This document shows positions 23,172-35,601 of a stretch of DNA of 64,000 nt, in pieces. The first letter of the stretch is position 1. Every line of letters begins with the position of its first letter. The stretch is from Hawksworthiomyces lignivorus. Lineage: Eukaryota; Ascomycota; Sordariomycetes; Ophiostomatales; Ophiostomataceae. Made by a program: the position numbers and the translations under genes. The notes beneath the pieces were generated by a model that was not told where the DNA came from, ran no database searches, and worked only from the letters and a program-made list of their open reading frames with translations. The DNA is taken from contig NTMA01000005.1 in assembly GCA_002917075.1 (NCBI GenBank), positions 434,001 through 498,000 of the forward strand. Reading direction: 5' to 3'.

Positions 23172-25579
23172 ACCTTGCCACAGAATCGAGAGCAATGCGA
23201 CTCCTGTCGACCTAATTTATATTTCTTTTGTTTTGAACGGGATTTTTTTTTAATCTTCTTCGACATCTTCTTTTACTCTTGTCCTCTCGTCTTTATTATC
23301 GGGTATACATTTTTAACGCATAATGAGAAAGCCAAGATACGACATTCTACGTGGGAAGGCCTGCGAGTTTTTTGCTTCGCTCCTTTTTTGGTCTCCCCTT
23401 AATGTTTTCTTCGTTTCTTGCATTTCATCTTGGTTATCCTTCTTCACCCTAAGATTTGCGGCCGTTCGTTCTGTATCTTGTACCTGGACTTAGATACCCT
23501 ATTTCTTTTTACCTTCTACTACTTTGTCGCTCTGCTGAGAGAGACCATGGCTAGTTATTAAATTAATCAATGATAATTTTGGGAGCGTAATACTCACACT
23601 GTCTGCAATGGAAGAGAGACATGCAGTATTAGTAACAGATCTTGTAATACGGCCATTTCTTTGACTGGTGCTCCACGTATTTCGCCTCTCGCGTGGACAA
23701 ACGGGGTCTGCCGATCTTGATCGTTCATTTCGATCCTTTCAACCCCCCTCCTCTCCCCCCTCTGTTTCCCTTCTTTTCTCGGCAGGAATCTGGCGCCGGT
23801 TCTTCATCTTGTCACACCTAGAGGTTCCTATGGACCATATTGCGCCTAGGTAATTTTTTATTTTTTTTTTTATTTTTTTTATTTTTTATTTTTTTGCTTT
23901 TTTGCTATGTTGCCATTTTGTCAGCAGCGCTAAAAACCCTGGCATTTTGCATCACTGGTACTGTGCTCACCTGCTCTCCTGCGACCGAACGGCGTGCCGC
24001 TCCACCCTGACCCCCTTTTCCCCGTTTTTGTCTCCTTTCCCAGATTTGGGGCAATGGCCCATAGGGAATTTCAGATCGGGAAAAGCAAATTGCCATGCTA
24101 ATCTCGCGTACTTGTCTAGGGCATTTTCCGTGCCTTTCGTGTTATGCAGGAATTAGAAAAATCCGGTTTTTGCATGCAGACACGTCGCATGCTGGGGAAG
24201 GCCCAGCTTCTTCCCTATAAGCCGCCCTCGCAATTGCTCGATCGCAAAAGGCATTTCTCCCACATGAGGCACAGAACCTTGATAAGGGCGTCTTCCGCAT
24301 GTAAAATATGCTGCCTTCTCTTCCTTGGCCTGACCAGCCTTCCATCTTTTCACCGTGCTTCTTCCATTTTCATAGATAGGTATGATGTGGTTGTTCCCTT
24401 TTTTTTCTGCTATCCTCGGCATTTCGGTCTTCTTGGATTGCTAGCACAGATCCGAAAATGCACTGCAAGTGTAGATGGCAAAGATGGGCATTCTGCGCGG
24501 AGACAGGGCTCGTCCGCCGAACCACCATAGCAATATAGTCCTGGGCGGTAGACAGCAGAGGCGCATGTGTGATTAGGGCAAGACCAGCTGTGCTCAGCTT
24601 TTGTACTGCAGGCCTCAGGCGGTTAAGATTCCACCGAAACAAGCCCCCACCTGCCATTTTTTTGCTATAGGTTGGAGCCGCTCATCCATGACGTAGTGAA
24701 GAGTAGGGGGACAGAGAGGCCAGCAAGAAGGGGGGGAAAGGCAGCACCCGCAGTAGCAGAGGCTCCTTGGCAAGACAGGACACCATAAGACTCGGCCACA
24801 TATACAAGACAAACACACACCAAAATATGCATGCTTTCGTTGGGAAGAAATGCGGGTGACCGCTCGCTAACATCTCGGTTTGGGTAGTAGACTGCAGAGC
24901 GAGCGACACCAGCGGCAGAAGTACGCGAGCAGCAATTTGGTCCTGCTGCTGCGAAATAAGCATCTAGCTGACAGATGCAAGGCTGACCCAGCGTGCATTT
25001 TGTATTTGTCCCAGACGATAGGCTTCGCTTTCGCTCTAGTACAGGCCGCTCGGATCGAGATCCTGCGTAAGTTTGCGTCTTAACAGCCGCAACGGATCCA
25101 GTCCGCTGTGGGAATGATAGTCTCAGCTAGCCGGATATCGGGATCTCGTTGTGTAAGGAGCGCTCAGGCGGTCGGGAACGCCTCCGCGGCTTTGCGCTGT
25201 CAAAACCTTTTACGTCAACTAGTTCAACCCGTTGATTGCGGTTCGCCATCTACGCAATCTGCGTACAGGCCGAGTATAACCCGTCGAGCGCTGAGGATCT
25301 CCGCCAGATGAAGTTGGAACCGCTAGAGGCGTGGGAATTTGGATTTTTTTCTGTGCAGATTTCGCAATAGGGGGGTGGCCTTTCTCCTAAGACAGAGCAG
25401 GTTTCTTCACATTCCCCTTTCACATATAGGACGTATAGCAAGCTATCTTGATATAGTTACGTTTCTCCATTTAAGCTGCTTTTTCTTTCTTCACCACAGA
25501 TAGATTGACATTTTCGCCGCTGCTTTCCTTTCTATTTTCAGTCACAGGTGGATAAGACCTCATCAGGCCAGCGACAGCA
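23172..25579. other. Intergenic, 2.4 kb
   Basis: The 3' flank of the preceding gene is followed by a T-rich simple tract at 23854-23905 (T runs broken by single A or G). The last 150 nt are pyrimidine-rich and are the probable core promoter of the Zn2Cys6 gene. No coding signal was found. Confidence 0.5.
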
Positions 25580-28051
25580 ATGGACTTTGGCAGCCGGCGT
25601 ACTGCTCAAGGGTCGACCAGCTCGGCGGGCCCGGCGGCGGCCCCGTCGGCAGCGTCGGCCTCGTCGACCGCGTCTGAACTAGCCGAGGTCGCCAGCGAGA
25701 GCACCAAAGCATCGACTAACAGCCAGAGAAAAGAGCGCGGTGCTATTGCAGCGCAGGCATGCGACACGTGCCGCTCGCGAAAGCAGCGGTGTGACGAGCA
25801 GCGGCCCAAATGCGGCACATGCCAGAAATTCAAGCTCGAGTGCCACTATCGCGAACCCCAGCCGACAAAGTGGGTGTGCCCTACCCCCCGACTGCCACTC
25901 GTTCATCGTCTTATTCGGAGAAAGGTATTTTATCGAGATGCTCACACGCTTTTTAGAAAAGACAAGACCTTGGGCGAGATCCTCGAACGGCTCAAGTCGC
26001 TCGAGAGCAAAATAGACAACCTGGGTCTTCGGGATACCATAGGCCCAGCTCTCTACAGCGGCAAGACAGCCGCAACCGAATCCTCAGTCGGTGTCTCGGA
26101 CCAGCTTATCGTCGATACCGCGCTCACGCAAGAACCGGAGCCTTTGCTACCAGAACGGGAACAGCCAGGCCAACGGCAACGACAGCAGCACCAACACTAT
26201 CATCAACATCAGCATCTACACCAGCAGCCATCCGCATCGGGCCGCACTGACAACCCTGAAGCATGGCAAGCCGCGGAGGCAGACGGCCACACCTATCGAT
26301 ACTCTGCCGCTGTGTACCAAGTGCTCGGGTGGCCGGTGGTTCAGCAGCTGTTGGCACCTCTGGAACAGAGGCTGCCGCAGCTCAAGAGCCTTTCGGTTGA
26401 ACACGAAGCGCTGAATGTCGTGTTGGGATGGCACCACCCCAAGAGCCAGCTGCCGAAGGATACAGCACCCGTCACACCGGCGGCGCCAGCAAAGTCGGCG
26501 GTCGAGTTTGGCCCGCTCCCCAGTACGGCGCAGTTCCAACATCGCCACCATCAGCAGTCTTCCCCGTCCCTGGGAGGAAGGCCACCGCCATCACCTGCAT
26601 CCGCGCCGGATGGGCTTTCATGGGACGCCGTCTTCCGATTGTGCCAGGCTTACTTCGATACGTTCAACTTCGTCTACCCCATCGTCGACCGCCAGACCTT
26701 CCTGACGACCACCCTGGCTGCCGTGTTCGAGTCCGGCTTCGACGACAGCGTCGCCAGCACACTGGCGTGCCTGGTCGCGGCCCTCGGCGAGGTCGCCATT
26801 GCTGGCGTAGACGGCGCACCCATTCCACCGTCGTCGTCGTCGCTGCTGCCCCCAGCAGCGTCTGCCTCGTCTTCTTATAGTGGCGGCTACCGCGATGACA
26901 GCAGACGACCGGGCGGCGTCCGGGGCGGCACTGCCGATCGCCCGCCGGGACTGGCCCTCTTTAATGAGGCACGGCGTCGGATGGGATTTGCGCTGAGCGA
27001 CTGCAGCTTGGAGAACGTGCAGATCTACGCTCTCGCAGGGTAAGTCATCGATGTAAAAAGGAACGGAACGACGCTTTAACATTCTGCAGTGCCTGACTGA
27101 TTGTGGCATAGACTCTACTGTGGAACATGCTTCCATCACATGGTATGTACCGCTCCTCTTTATTGTCATATATCTTTTCTTTATATCTCTCCCTTTTAGC
27201 CTCTCGGATAGTCCTGTGTTTGCATATGAACTCACTCGCTATTTATTCATCTCTTCTGCATATAGGAATCCTGGAGGTTCACTACTACAGCATCTCTTTC
27301 GTGTCAGGCTTTAATAACAAGGTACGGCCCTTGCATTACATCACCAGTGCACTCGTGCCGGTCTCAGTATCGTACGGACATTTCTAACGCGTCCAGCAAA
27401 CCATCCGAGCTGACATCGCCGCGCGCCGATGTGATAAGACGGATATTTTGGTATTGCTTAATCATTGAAACGTATGTGTCCGTGTCTATTCTGCTTGAGC
27501 AGAGAGAAAGGATAGTTACCTGATAGTTTTGAATCCGATATAGCCACTTCAATATGGAGCTGGGTCTGCCGTTGACAGGCCTTGACAAATACGAAGATGT
27601 CGTCGGCCTGCCAGACTTCAGCGGACCATACTCTCAGGATGATTACCTAGCCAACCAAACCTCTCATTTCCAAGAGCACTACGCGTCACAGATTGTTCTA
27701 CGAAGACTATGTGCGGCATTTCACAATACGTTGAGTGCCGGTAAAACTTGCTCCCTAGATCTTTGCTCTACTTTTAGGACGAGTTTACTGATGTGCTAAT
27801 CTTCAGCAAACACCACCGAAGCCGACGTTAGTAAACGAGAAGAACACGGCGGCAGCACAGAGTTGGCGAATCAAACAGGCAGCAACACGGCTCGCTTTTC
27901 TTTTCCCGACACGATCCGCCAGATGGCCTTCCAGTTGGAGGGCTGGCGTGGTATGCTCCCGGAGCACCTCCGCTGGCAAGAGACGAAGCCAACCGAGTTC
28001 CCCAACGCCATCAGCCCTGATTCTTACGGCGGCGGCGGTACTAGCAGTCAA

Positions 28052-28103
<52 letters not shown>

Positions 28104-28693
28104 TACAACAATCGTTATTCTCACCAACATCTACAGCAGCAACTACCCCTATGGACAGCTCGCAGTCCATGGTAGGCGGCAGCAACAGCACCGACGCCGG
28201 CAACATGTTCTCTGCCGACCTGGATATACTTCCGACCAAGTATCCCTTCGCCTGGGACCTTCAGGTCGCCATCCTTCGAACCCGCTACTACTACACCAAA
28301 TACCTTCTCTACCGCCCCTTTGTCTACAAGGCGCTGCACCACCCAGGCCAGCTATCCCACGACGACGCCGTCGGGGCTGCCGAGTGCCTCAAGGCCTGCC
28401 TCTCGTGGCCGGTGGCCATGTCGCCGCCGCGCACACACAAGCGGCTGGTGCCCTGCCAGTTTTTCATCACGCAGAACCTGCTGGGCATTCTCGTGCTCCT
28501 GCGCCTCGCCCAGCAGTTCCCCATCCTGTTGCGTATCCAGGCTACGCTATGCGGCGGGTCCCGGCAGTTCGACGCAATGGCGCGCGAGACCATCAGCCTC
28601 TGCATGGACTGGATCCGCGACTTGCGGTATGTGGACCGCGCCGCCGAATGGGCGTGGGAGATTGTGAAGGGGATCTTCCACTTGGAGGAATGA
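25580..28693 (+). CDS. Zn(II)2Cys6 fungal-specific transcription factor, seven exons
   Basis: Predicted exons are 25580-25869, 25957-27039, 27112-27142, 27266-27321, 27397-27471, 27544-27740 and 27807-28693, about 872 residues. The zinc cluster is CDTCRSRKQRC...KCGTCQKFKLEC (Cys 61, 64, 71, 78, 81, 88). It is followed by a linker and a short dimerisation coil (TLGEILERLKSLESKIDNL). A Gln/His-rich stretch comes next, then the fungal_trans middle homology region (FDTFNFVYPIVDRQTF onward). The 31- and 56-nt exons restore LYCGTCFHHM and a WRFTTTASLSCQAL segment, which agrees with that domain. An 18-residue polyGln tract lies in exon 7. It is a nuclear regulator; its targets are not deducible here. 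No biosynthetic cluster adjoins it. Confidence 0.85.
25870..25956 (+). other. In-frame 87-nt intron without stop codon in the Zn2Cys6 gene
   Basis: The donor GTGGGT and acceptor CTTTTTAG, with a GATGCTCAC branch-like sequence, define an 87-nt intron whose removal restores PTKKDKTL, a sequence expected after the zinc cluster in this family. Its length is a multiple of three and it has no stop, so unspliced mRNA would encode a protein with 29 extra residues. Confidence 0.7.
28049..28102 (+). repeat. CAG/CAA tract encoding 18 glutamines
   Basis: Mixed CAACAG hexamer repeats lie within exon 7 of the Zn2Cys6 gene. The tract is uninterrupted for 18 codons and ends at a CTA codon. A length-variable polyGln in a transcription factor is common and may tune activation strength. 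Confidence 0.9.
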
Positions 28694-31600
28694 CAGGCTT
28701 TCCATCGTCTTTGGATTTATGTCGTGCGTGAGTGTGTTCGTGATAGCATACGAAATACGAACTGTTGCGGCCAAAGTAAAACTGCGAGCGCTTTAGTCGC
28801 AATCGCAGCTTACAGGAGCCAATTCATTAGTGCTCGCTAGCCATAGCGAGCAAGGGTATGAACCGCATAATACAGAGGTCACGAAGTTTCAGTCCCATGC
28901 AGGCAGACACATAAGCTTCAGGTAGCTTACAGTGCCTGGTGTCCATTATCTTGAAATTATCAGCGAGCGGCGAGCAAGAAGAGAAGTGAGAGGTTAAAAA
29001 GTTTAAAACGGGAAACTAGACAGGGCCTCTGGACCGGTGCATCCCGGAGGTCAAAGCTCTCTTGGCCCTAGGCACCCGGAGGCGACCCTCTTCAGCTTAC
29101 GGAAGAGACTCCCGAGGATCTGCATGAAGTACCACCAAAATCCCAGACATGAACCCATGGATTACTCCGCAGAAACCCTTGCACAGTGTCTCATCCCGAC
29201 TGCCCTAGCAATCATTGAGAGGCGCTTGCCACTGTTAATATTCGTCTTGCTTCTGGGATTTCTTGCATGCTCGAATTGTGCCTCATGCCGAATATGGACT
29301 CCTAGAGATTGACCATTTCCTGCAAAGAGGCCCCCTTGCTTTTGCTCTGCCTCGTGCTCGTACGCATACTGTCAAACAGAAGAGAGAGGCAGTAATAAAA
29401 TAATGATCTGCTGCAATATTGGCGCTAGCTGCTGTCAATGCACGATCTGTGCTAGGCAAACTTCAGTCATCACTCTGACTAGCCTGCATACACTATTGCG
29501 CAAATTGGGAAGATCTCGTCTCTCAGTATGTCAAAGCGAAGGAAAAGCAAATTACATCCTAAAGCTGACATTAAAGCTCTGTGCACTGCGCCAAAAGAAA
29601 TTGTTGTTGAAGATTGAGCTAGAGGAAGACAAAATATGAAATGAAATAAAAACAAACAAGAAAAAAAAAATAGCCCCGAAATAGCGAAATACATATGAAA
29701 AGTGGAAAGGAAAGAAAAGACAATCTGCAAGGATCGTTTTTAACCCTCCCCCTGCGTTGGGGTAATACACGTTTCCCCGCTTCTATGTGCCTCCTGGCCG
29801 CAGCTCTTGGGACCTGAGAGATCCCGTCTATCTCATCTCCTCCTGTTGCGTCGTCTTCACTTTTTGTTCGCTTTCTTTCTGCGTCGACATCGTGCCTAAG
29901 ACGATTGTTCAGCAAAACAAAGACTCCCCATTGACGCACAGCTGTTGTTTATCGCAATATGGAGATCAACGGGCAGATATGGATCGATGGGGCGATAGAT
30001 CAGAGGTCCAATGGTTCCAAAAGCCGGCTCGGATGCAAGCCAGCCTACACCCGTCCTTACACAGGCCTAGCCTGGCCTTTTCCGTGCTGTCCTGGTCCCT
30101 GTCCATTTGTCGTCTTCAGATTGGTGGTGCCCCTTTCCGCGACCAAATAAACATTTGCCCACATAAATAAGGAGCACATCGATCAAATTGCGGCACATCT
30201 TGCACTGCAATCTCTTGGCCTGGTAAATAACATGTGTATGCACAAACGCAGTCTAGCAAACGAAACCTAGCCAGAGACAAATAGAAAAGCCCAAACGAAC
30301 CCCCTAGCCCAACGCAACGAGCCGGTTCCCGCTACCCGCCGTGCCCTTCCTCTGCTTCTTCTTTTTTTGCAATGCAACAGCGGCCTGGACAGCGGCTCGC
30401 ATGCCCGTGTCTTCACAAGAGCTCTGCTTTCGGGAAATGTTCGTCCATAGTTTGCTTCGTACTGGCAACGGTCCAAAGAGGTTCTGCAAATCATAGCTCG
30501 CACAGCGAGCTTCTCATGGATGAGGGTGTGAAGGCTTGGAGGGGAAAGATTCGCTTCGTATGCGCCTGGCCCGTAGGGGGGCACACTCACAGAGACCAAG
30601 TAGACCGCAGATGGATTCGCTTTCCTGCATGTGGCATCTTTAACTCGGCCTCTCATTCGCTCTCTGTCTACAAAACTCGAACAGAGCGCAAGCTGTGGTG
30701 CGGATTTTTGCAACGGCGTTCAACGCTGTTCAACGCTTGTTCAAAAAGGAAAGAGAGACATCACGACAGTTGTTATCACGACCCATGCTTCGTATCCCTG
30801 AGGACAGGGGAACTCAGGGCAGTCTGCTGCTTAGAGGATTCTACCTAGCCATTTCGGAATGCTGATTTCGTTCTCGCTGATTGTGGGCGCCAATCCGTGC
30901 GTTCTTGCATAAACGTCGGAAGCTGCCCTTGCTGTCTGCGGAGAAACATTCATTTCTTGTGTCATAGCGTGCAGAAGAGGAATCTTATAACGCTTCGTGA
31001 CACGACGATGTTTGAATGCCAAGGGAAACCCATATCTTTCTCCGACAATATCATCACGGCCTTAGTTGGTTTCAATAAAGTAGTCCCTTCCTTGCATCTA
31101 CAAGCATATCCGCATGCACCCCTGCCCAATGCTAATAACAGCAAGCCCCTGGCCGTAAAAGAGCCCTTTTATTCTTCTTATTATTTTCAGCTGTGTTCAT
31201 TTAATTGATCGTGGCATTCCTTATACGCCTCTCCACACCACAGCTTTCCGTTTACCTGCGCCTCCATTCCGTCAGATGCAATCCTTAACCGGACGGAGGA
31301 GCGGATGGGTTACGGTAACAACACACAACACTCAAGTTCGGACAGGAGCGAGCAAGATAACCAGAGAAAGAGGGGAAGCAAATGGCCGTAGTCTGCCTTT
31401 GGGATGGTATAAGAGCGGCTCTCATATGTGCACCAATATCTTTTATTCTCGCAGACACGTCATATACCTCCTTCTCGCACACGTCTCTCTGCCACGTCCT
31501 TTTTTTCTACTCCAACTAGATGACTCTGGAGAGCAAAATCTGTGTCGGCCTGTCCCCCCTCACTCACCCCTCCCCTCACATTCCTCCGCAGCCTTTCATG

Positions 31601-33719
31601 CATGTACGCCATATCACATCTGCGGAGGTCGATATTGAGGTGGAGGCCAGTGGCCAGCGTGGAAACTGCTCTGCATCAACAGCTATCTTAGGCTCTATAA
31701 AATGTCCTTGAGAAGGGCCTGTTAGAGCGAAATCCGGTCCTTTTGTATGAGAGAGCCAAGGTTTTTTTTTTTTTTTTTCACATCCGGGAAGATGTTTCCC
31801 CATCAGGCAAAATAGCGCTGGAGGCGACAGGCGAGTCACCTGCCCTCCGTCTTCTTCCGTTGGTTTAAGGCGCCGGTTAGCATAGTACGCCTGCTATGGG
31901 ATTCAGAAAGGCAGACAGGGGTGCTTGTCCTATACGCTTGTCCTATACGACATTTCCTGGTCATGGGACGTTGAGGAAATCCAAAGACTGGATTTTTTTA
32001 ATGGACTGCGCAGACGAGGGCAGACATCTCTGTATACTATTCTCTGCCAGACAGACCAAGGAGTAGAGGGTCGAGAGGCAAAAATGATGCACCACTAAGG
32101 GGTTGCTCATGGTTTGCTCGTGTATGCCACAACTCGGGCACTCGCTAGCTGTGCAATTTGATATGGAGCCTCTGCCTTTGCTAAATGATGTGTACATCTT
32201 TCTGTTTTGTTTCCCGGCCTCTTTGATGTCGATGGTGCCACTCTGCATCTAGATGGTTATCCCTGCACGAAGGAGCAGAGATAGGCAGAGCCACCACATA
32301 CCATGCAAGGGAACAAATATGAAGAAAGATGAGCAGCTGCAACCACTCTGTCCTCGACCACCATCGTCTGACCGCTTTTCGTTCCACCTTATGCGTGTAG
32401 CACACCCTCTTTTCCGGCCCTCACCTGACAAAATTTCCCTCTGTTATCCTTCCTAGTTTCTGGAAGCAACCAGAGATAGACGAGATGGATGTGTGTCCTG
32501 CCGGACGACGGCTGAGCCACGTTTTTCTTCTTTCTGTCCGACCAATATGTAAGCCAAGAAATTAAAATGGAAAGAAAATATGACGGAAACAGCTCTTTGC
32601 TGCCTAAAATATGGGAGGTTTGAAAGCGTCCAAGGGCCTCTTTTGTTTGTTGGTGTAATGGAGGGATGACACTTGTCAAAAGCAAAAAAATTTTCAAAGC
32701 ATTGCTAGTTACAGTGGAACATTTGGTTGGCAAACAACGCAATCATATTTTTATTTCTACTTCTCTCACTCATGCTCTCTCCCTTCTTCTAGTAACGTAG
32801 GGTAGGAAAAGACAGACCAGTTAGATCAAACAACATGCAGAAGTTGTCGATCTCCCAAACACCAGGCATATCTGTGAAGAAACGTATAAATATGGGTGTA
32901 TAATGAGCAGTGAAAAATAGCAACAAAAAGAATCTGTAACAATCAGTAGAGACTGACATCTCTCTCTTATTATGTACAATAAATCAGTCTTAACGCCTAA
33001 AAAATTCGTATCCTGGTCAAATCGCAAATGGAGCAAAATACAAAGGTGTATTGGGAAGGCAAGCAGAAATAAAAAAGAAAAATTAAAAGAAAAATCAATG
33101 GCTTCCACAATAGAAAGATGGACCACAATACGACCAGAGCAGCCCAAACAAGAAAAGCAAAAACAAGGAGAAATTCCAACGCCTCGCTCTAGGGTAAAAA
33201 AGTGGTATAAGGCAAGGGGAAACTTTTGAGGCCAGAGAGCATAAATTCAAAAAAGACAGTAGAGGCCAAAGACGCAGTCTGCGTGAGATAGCAGAAAAGA
33301 ACGAAGTCGGCTGTGTAATGCAGACTCAATGGTATCCTTATATCCACATATAACTCAAAACTTGATGCACGCTCATTGTGCAGCGGAATGCCCTATTCGG
33401 AAAATTTTCACGCCCGGGACGGTGGCGATGTCAAACAGAAGTCCGGAGAAATAGCCAAAAAGATGAAGCTGTTGAGTTTGTTCTTCTCATTTCCTGAAGA
33501 TGGATGCATTAAAAGACTTCTGCACTCCATAGTGCAAAGCTGTTGCTAGAAGAAAACAAAGGTGCTTTGAATAAAACCAAGAGAGAGCGGTAGAGACAGT
33601 CGTAGGGAGGCCAAGATGACGCAAACTGAACTGGTGATGACGGTGCTGTCGAGATAGATCACAACCGGCAGAAAGCCGCGGATACTTAGTAGTTCTACCA
33701 AAGGGCTAGTCTCGACTGA
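28694..33719. other. Gene-poor tract, left part (5 kb)
   Basis: No recognised gene. Visible: three imperfect GTTCAACGCT units at 30709-30737, a T18 run at 31760-31778, a TATA-like GGTATAAGAG at 31405, and several short ORFs (for example 29124-29312 with a possible membrane helix, and 30304-30489 minus ending in a Lys/Arg-rich tail) that chance could explain. I accept none of them as a gene. Confidence 0.4.
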
Positions 33720-33890
33720 TCAGGAATATCCGCAGCACAGCGGACATTGACCCGGAAGCACAATGTAGCGCTCGTGTGGGCTTTTGTCACAAGAGTGTTT
33801 CCGGTTGCCGTCGACGGATGTGCCAAAGTAGTGAGCACCCGGGTCCGTGCAGGACGTGTAGATATAGTAATTCTTTGTGAAGTCGCACAT
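33720..33890 (-). CDS. 56-residue Cys-rich conserved fungal protein
   Basis: The small minus-strand ORF begins MCDFTKNYYIYTSC, continues DPGAHYFGTSVDGNR and ends ERYIVLPGQCPLCCGYS. I recognise this pattern from short uncharacterised ascomycete proteins: MCDFTK start, one Cys before DPG, SVDGxR, HERYIV, terminal CPLC. Cys residues are at 2, 14, 34, 49, 52 and 53; CPLC with the upstream Cys could bind zinc. The start has a good context (TTTACACAATG) after a CT- and CAA-rich leader typical of fungal genes, and codon use favours C/G in third position. No signal peptide, so it is probably intracellular. Function unknown. It is the only small gene in the surrounding tract that I support with confidence. 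Confidence 0.75.
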   Translation of the reverse strand: MCDFTKNYYIYTSCTDPGAHYFGTSVDGNRKHSCDKSPHERYIVLPGQCPLCCGYS

Positions 33891-35257
33891 TGTGTAAAGT
33901 TGTTGTGAGAGAAGACTGGAAAAGTTGCGAAGAGCACAAGGCGAAGCTTTGTTGATGTAGAGAATTGAAGAGAAGGAGGCAAATAAAGGAAGGATGATGG
34001 TGAAGATATAGCAAACTGGGACCCAGCAGCAAAGCCCTTCACAACAGGAAAAGAGGAGAGAAGGAAGCGATTGGTATAGCCTTGGCGAAACAGCAATGAC
34101 CCTGAAAAGACAAGGGACTTCAAAAGAAATAGAAAAAAGCGCCGAGGCGCAGAGGGAGATAGAAAGAGGGGACTAGTAGCTCGAGGAACAAGTGGCAGTA
34201 GAAGAAAGTGTAGTTTATGATGATGTTCGGAAGCGATTGGACTTTCTTCTCTTGGATGTTGTTGGCGCCAAGGATGGCTGTAACGACATTCCTCTGGGCT
34301 TTATATATATATTTGGAACTGACGGTGTCGTGTCGCAAGAGCCAGAGGTAGGTCATCCACCACTTACACGACCGACCATATGCGTATATCCGCAGAGAGA
34401 TCCGGAAGGGAAGGGACGGTAATGAGATGAGATGGGTGTGTGAGTGGCTCCTCAAGAAAAGAAAAGAAAAGAAAAGAAGCGAGATTTCTCAGCTTTTTGT
34501 TGGAGTATGTCTCGTAAGACCAGCTTCCCGGCCTCGTTGATTAACAACTCCAAACTATGGCGATCTTATTTCTCTGCAAGAAGGCTTTTAAAGCAGCTTC
34601 AGAGCTATTGTATTAATACGTGCGCAAAAGGAAAAAAAAAAAAAGATGGGTGTGGAGGGAGTGTGAGTGGGAGTGGGGAGTCAACCGGTTCAGTTGGGGG
34701 ACAGGACAGGGAGAAAAACGGGGGGGGAGGGAGTGAAGGGGGGATACTGAAGTGAGAGAGTAAGAGGGAGTTGGGGGAGAGGGGGTAGGTAATAAGATTT
34801 TCGAGGGGGTAGAGAGAATAAAACAAAAAGAAAAGACTGTAAGGAACAGAAAAAGAATGATATATATTATTACCCACCACAGGACGGAAAACGGAGGAAA
34901 GAAATGTGCTATACGGTCTGGGCCAAGTCCGTATTGTGTTTTTATGACGGGACTTGAGATATTAACTTACTGTAAGTTATATTTTCAATAAGTTAGAACA
35001 CGTCCAGAGAAATAGAGATGTGGTTGTTTCTTGCTGATTTATTTGCCCAAACTGTTTCTTTGTTTAATACTTGGCGTACAGGATATGATGGCCTAATAAA
35101 AAAAAGTCCAGTGTAAGTGGGATCTGAGAGTCGTTTTGTTTTAGAGCTGAGAGACACTTGTAATATGTGATTTTGCTCGTATTTAGGCATGGAAAAAAGA
35201 AAAGAAACGAATAGACACTAGAATTTAACGCGCTGACATCAAAGCTTTTCAATACAG
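33891..35257. other. Intergenic with pentanucleotide and G-run tracts
   Basis: The left part is the promoter of the 56-residue protein gene. (GAAAA)n, about four units, stands at 34455-34478. A G-rich purine stretch covers 34640-34800 with G runs at 34696-34700, 34709-34711, 34720-34727, 34729-34731 and 34738-34743. No gene seen. Confidence 0.5.
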
Positions 35258-35601
35258 TCAGAGCTGGACACCGAAGTCGGACAGCTTGCGGTAGATAAAC
35301 TTGTCCAAGATTGGGAACTTAAAGAAGGAAATGAAGGTGACAAAAGGAATGAAGCATGAACGAGCCGCAGAGGAATACCACGGACGTCTATAAGAGAGAA
35401 AATCTAACTACGCAGTGTAGGCTTATCTCTAGAAGGTGTATGTAGTATGGTAGTAATAAACGGTTACGGCTGTTGCACATGTGAGTTATTACACCTGCGA
35501 GCATATGTGCAGCAAACCAGGGGAGCAGAAATAAAGATGGACGGACTGTTTCGAGCTACAGGACTCTGCGTTAGGAGACATAGAGAATAGAGTGGGTTCA
35601 T
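35258..35601 (-). CDS. Candidate small two-exon gene (78 residues), unrecognised
   Basis: Exon 1 (35601-35495) encodes 35 residues from an ATG after A8. A GTGTAA donor and a TCTCTCTTATAG acceptor keep the frame into exon 2 (35387-35258), which reads RPWYSSAARSCFIPFVTF and ends FIYRKLSDFGVQL. Exon 2 has strong C/G third-position bias in its second half, unlike the surrounding sequence, and a hydrophobic segment (CFIPFVTFISFFKFPI) that could enter a membrane. Exon 1 looks less like coding sequence, so exon 2 may belong to a different upstream exon. I do not recognise the family. Confidence 0.3.

Noticed and set aside
30304..30489. Minus ORF ending in a Lys/Arg-rich tail (KKKKQRKGTAGSGNR)
   Set aside because: Good codon bias over 35 codons suggested a terminal exon or transposase relic, but no upstream exon or family could be named.
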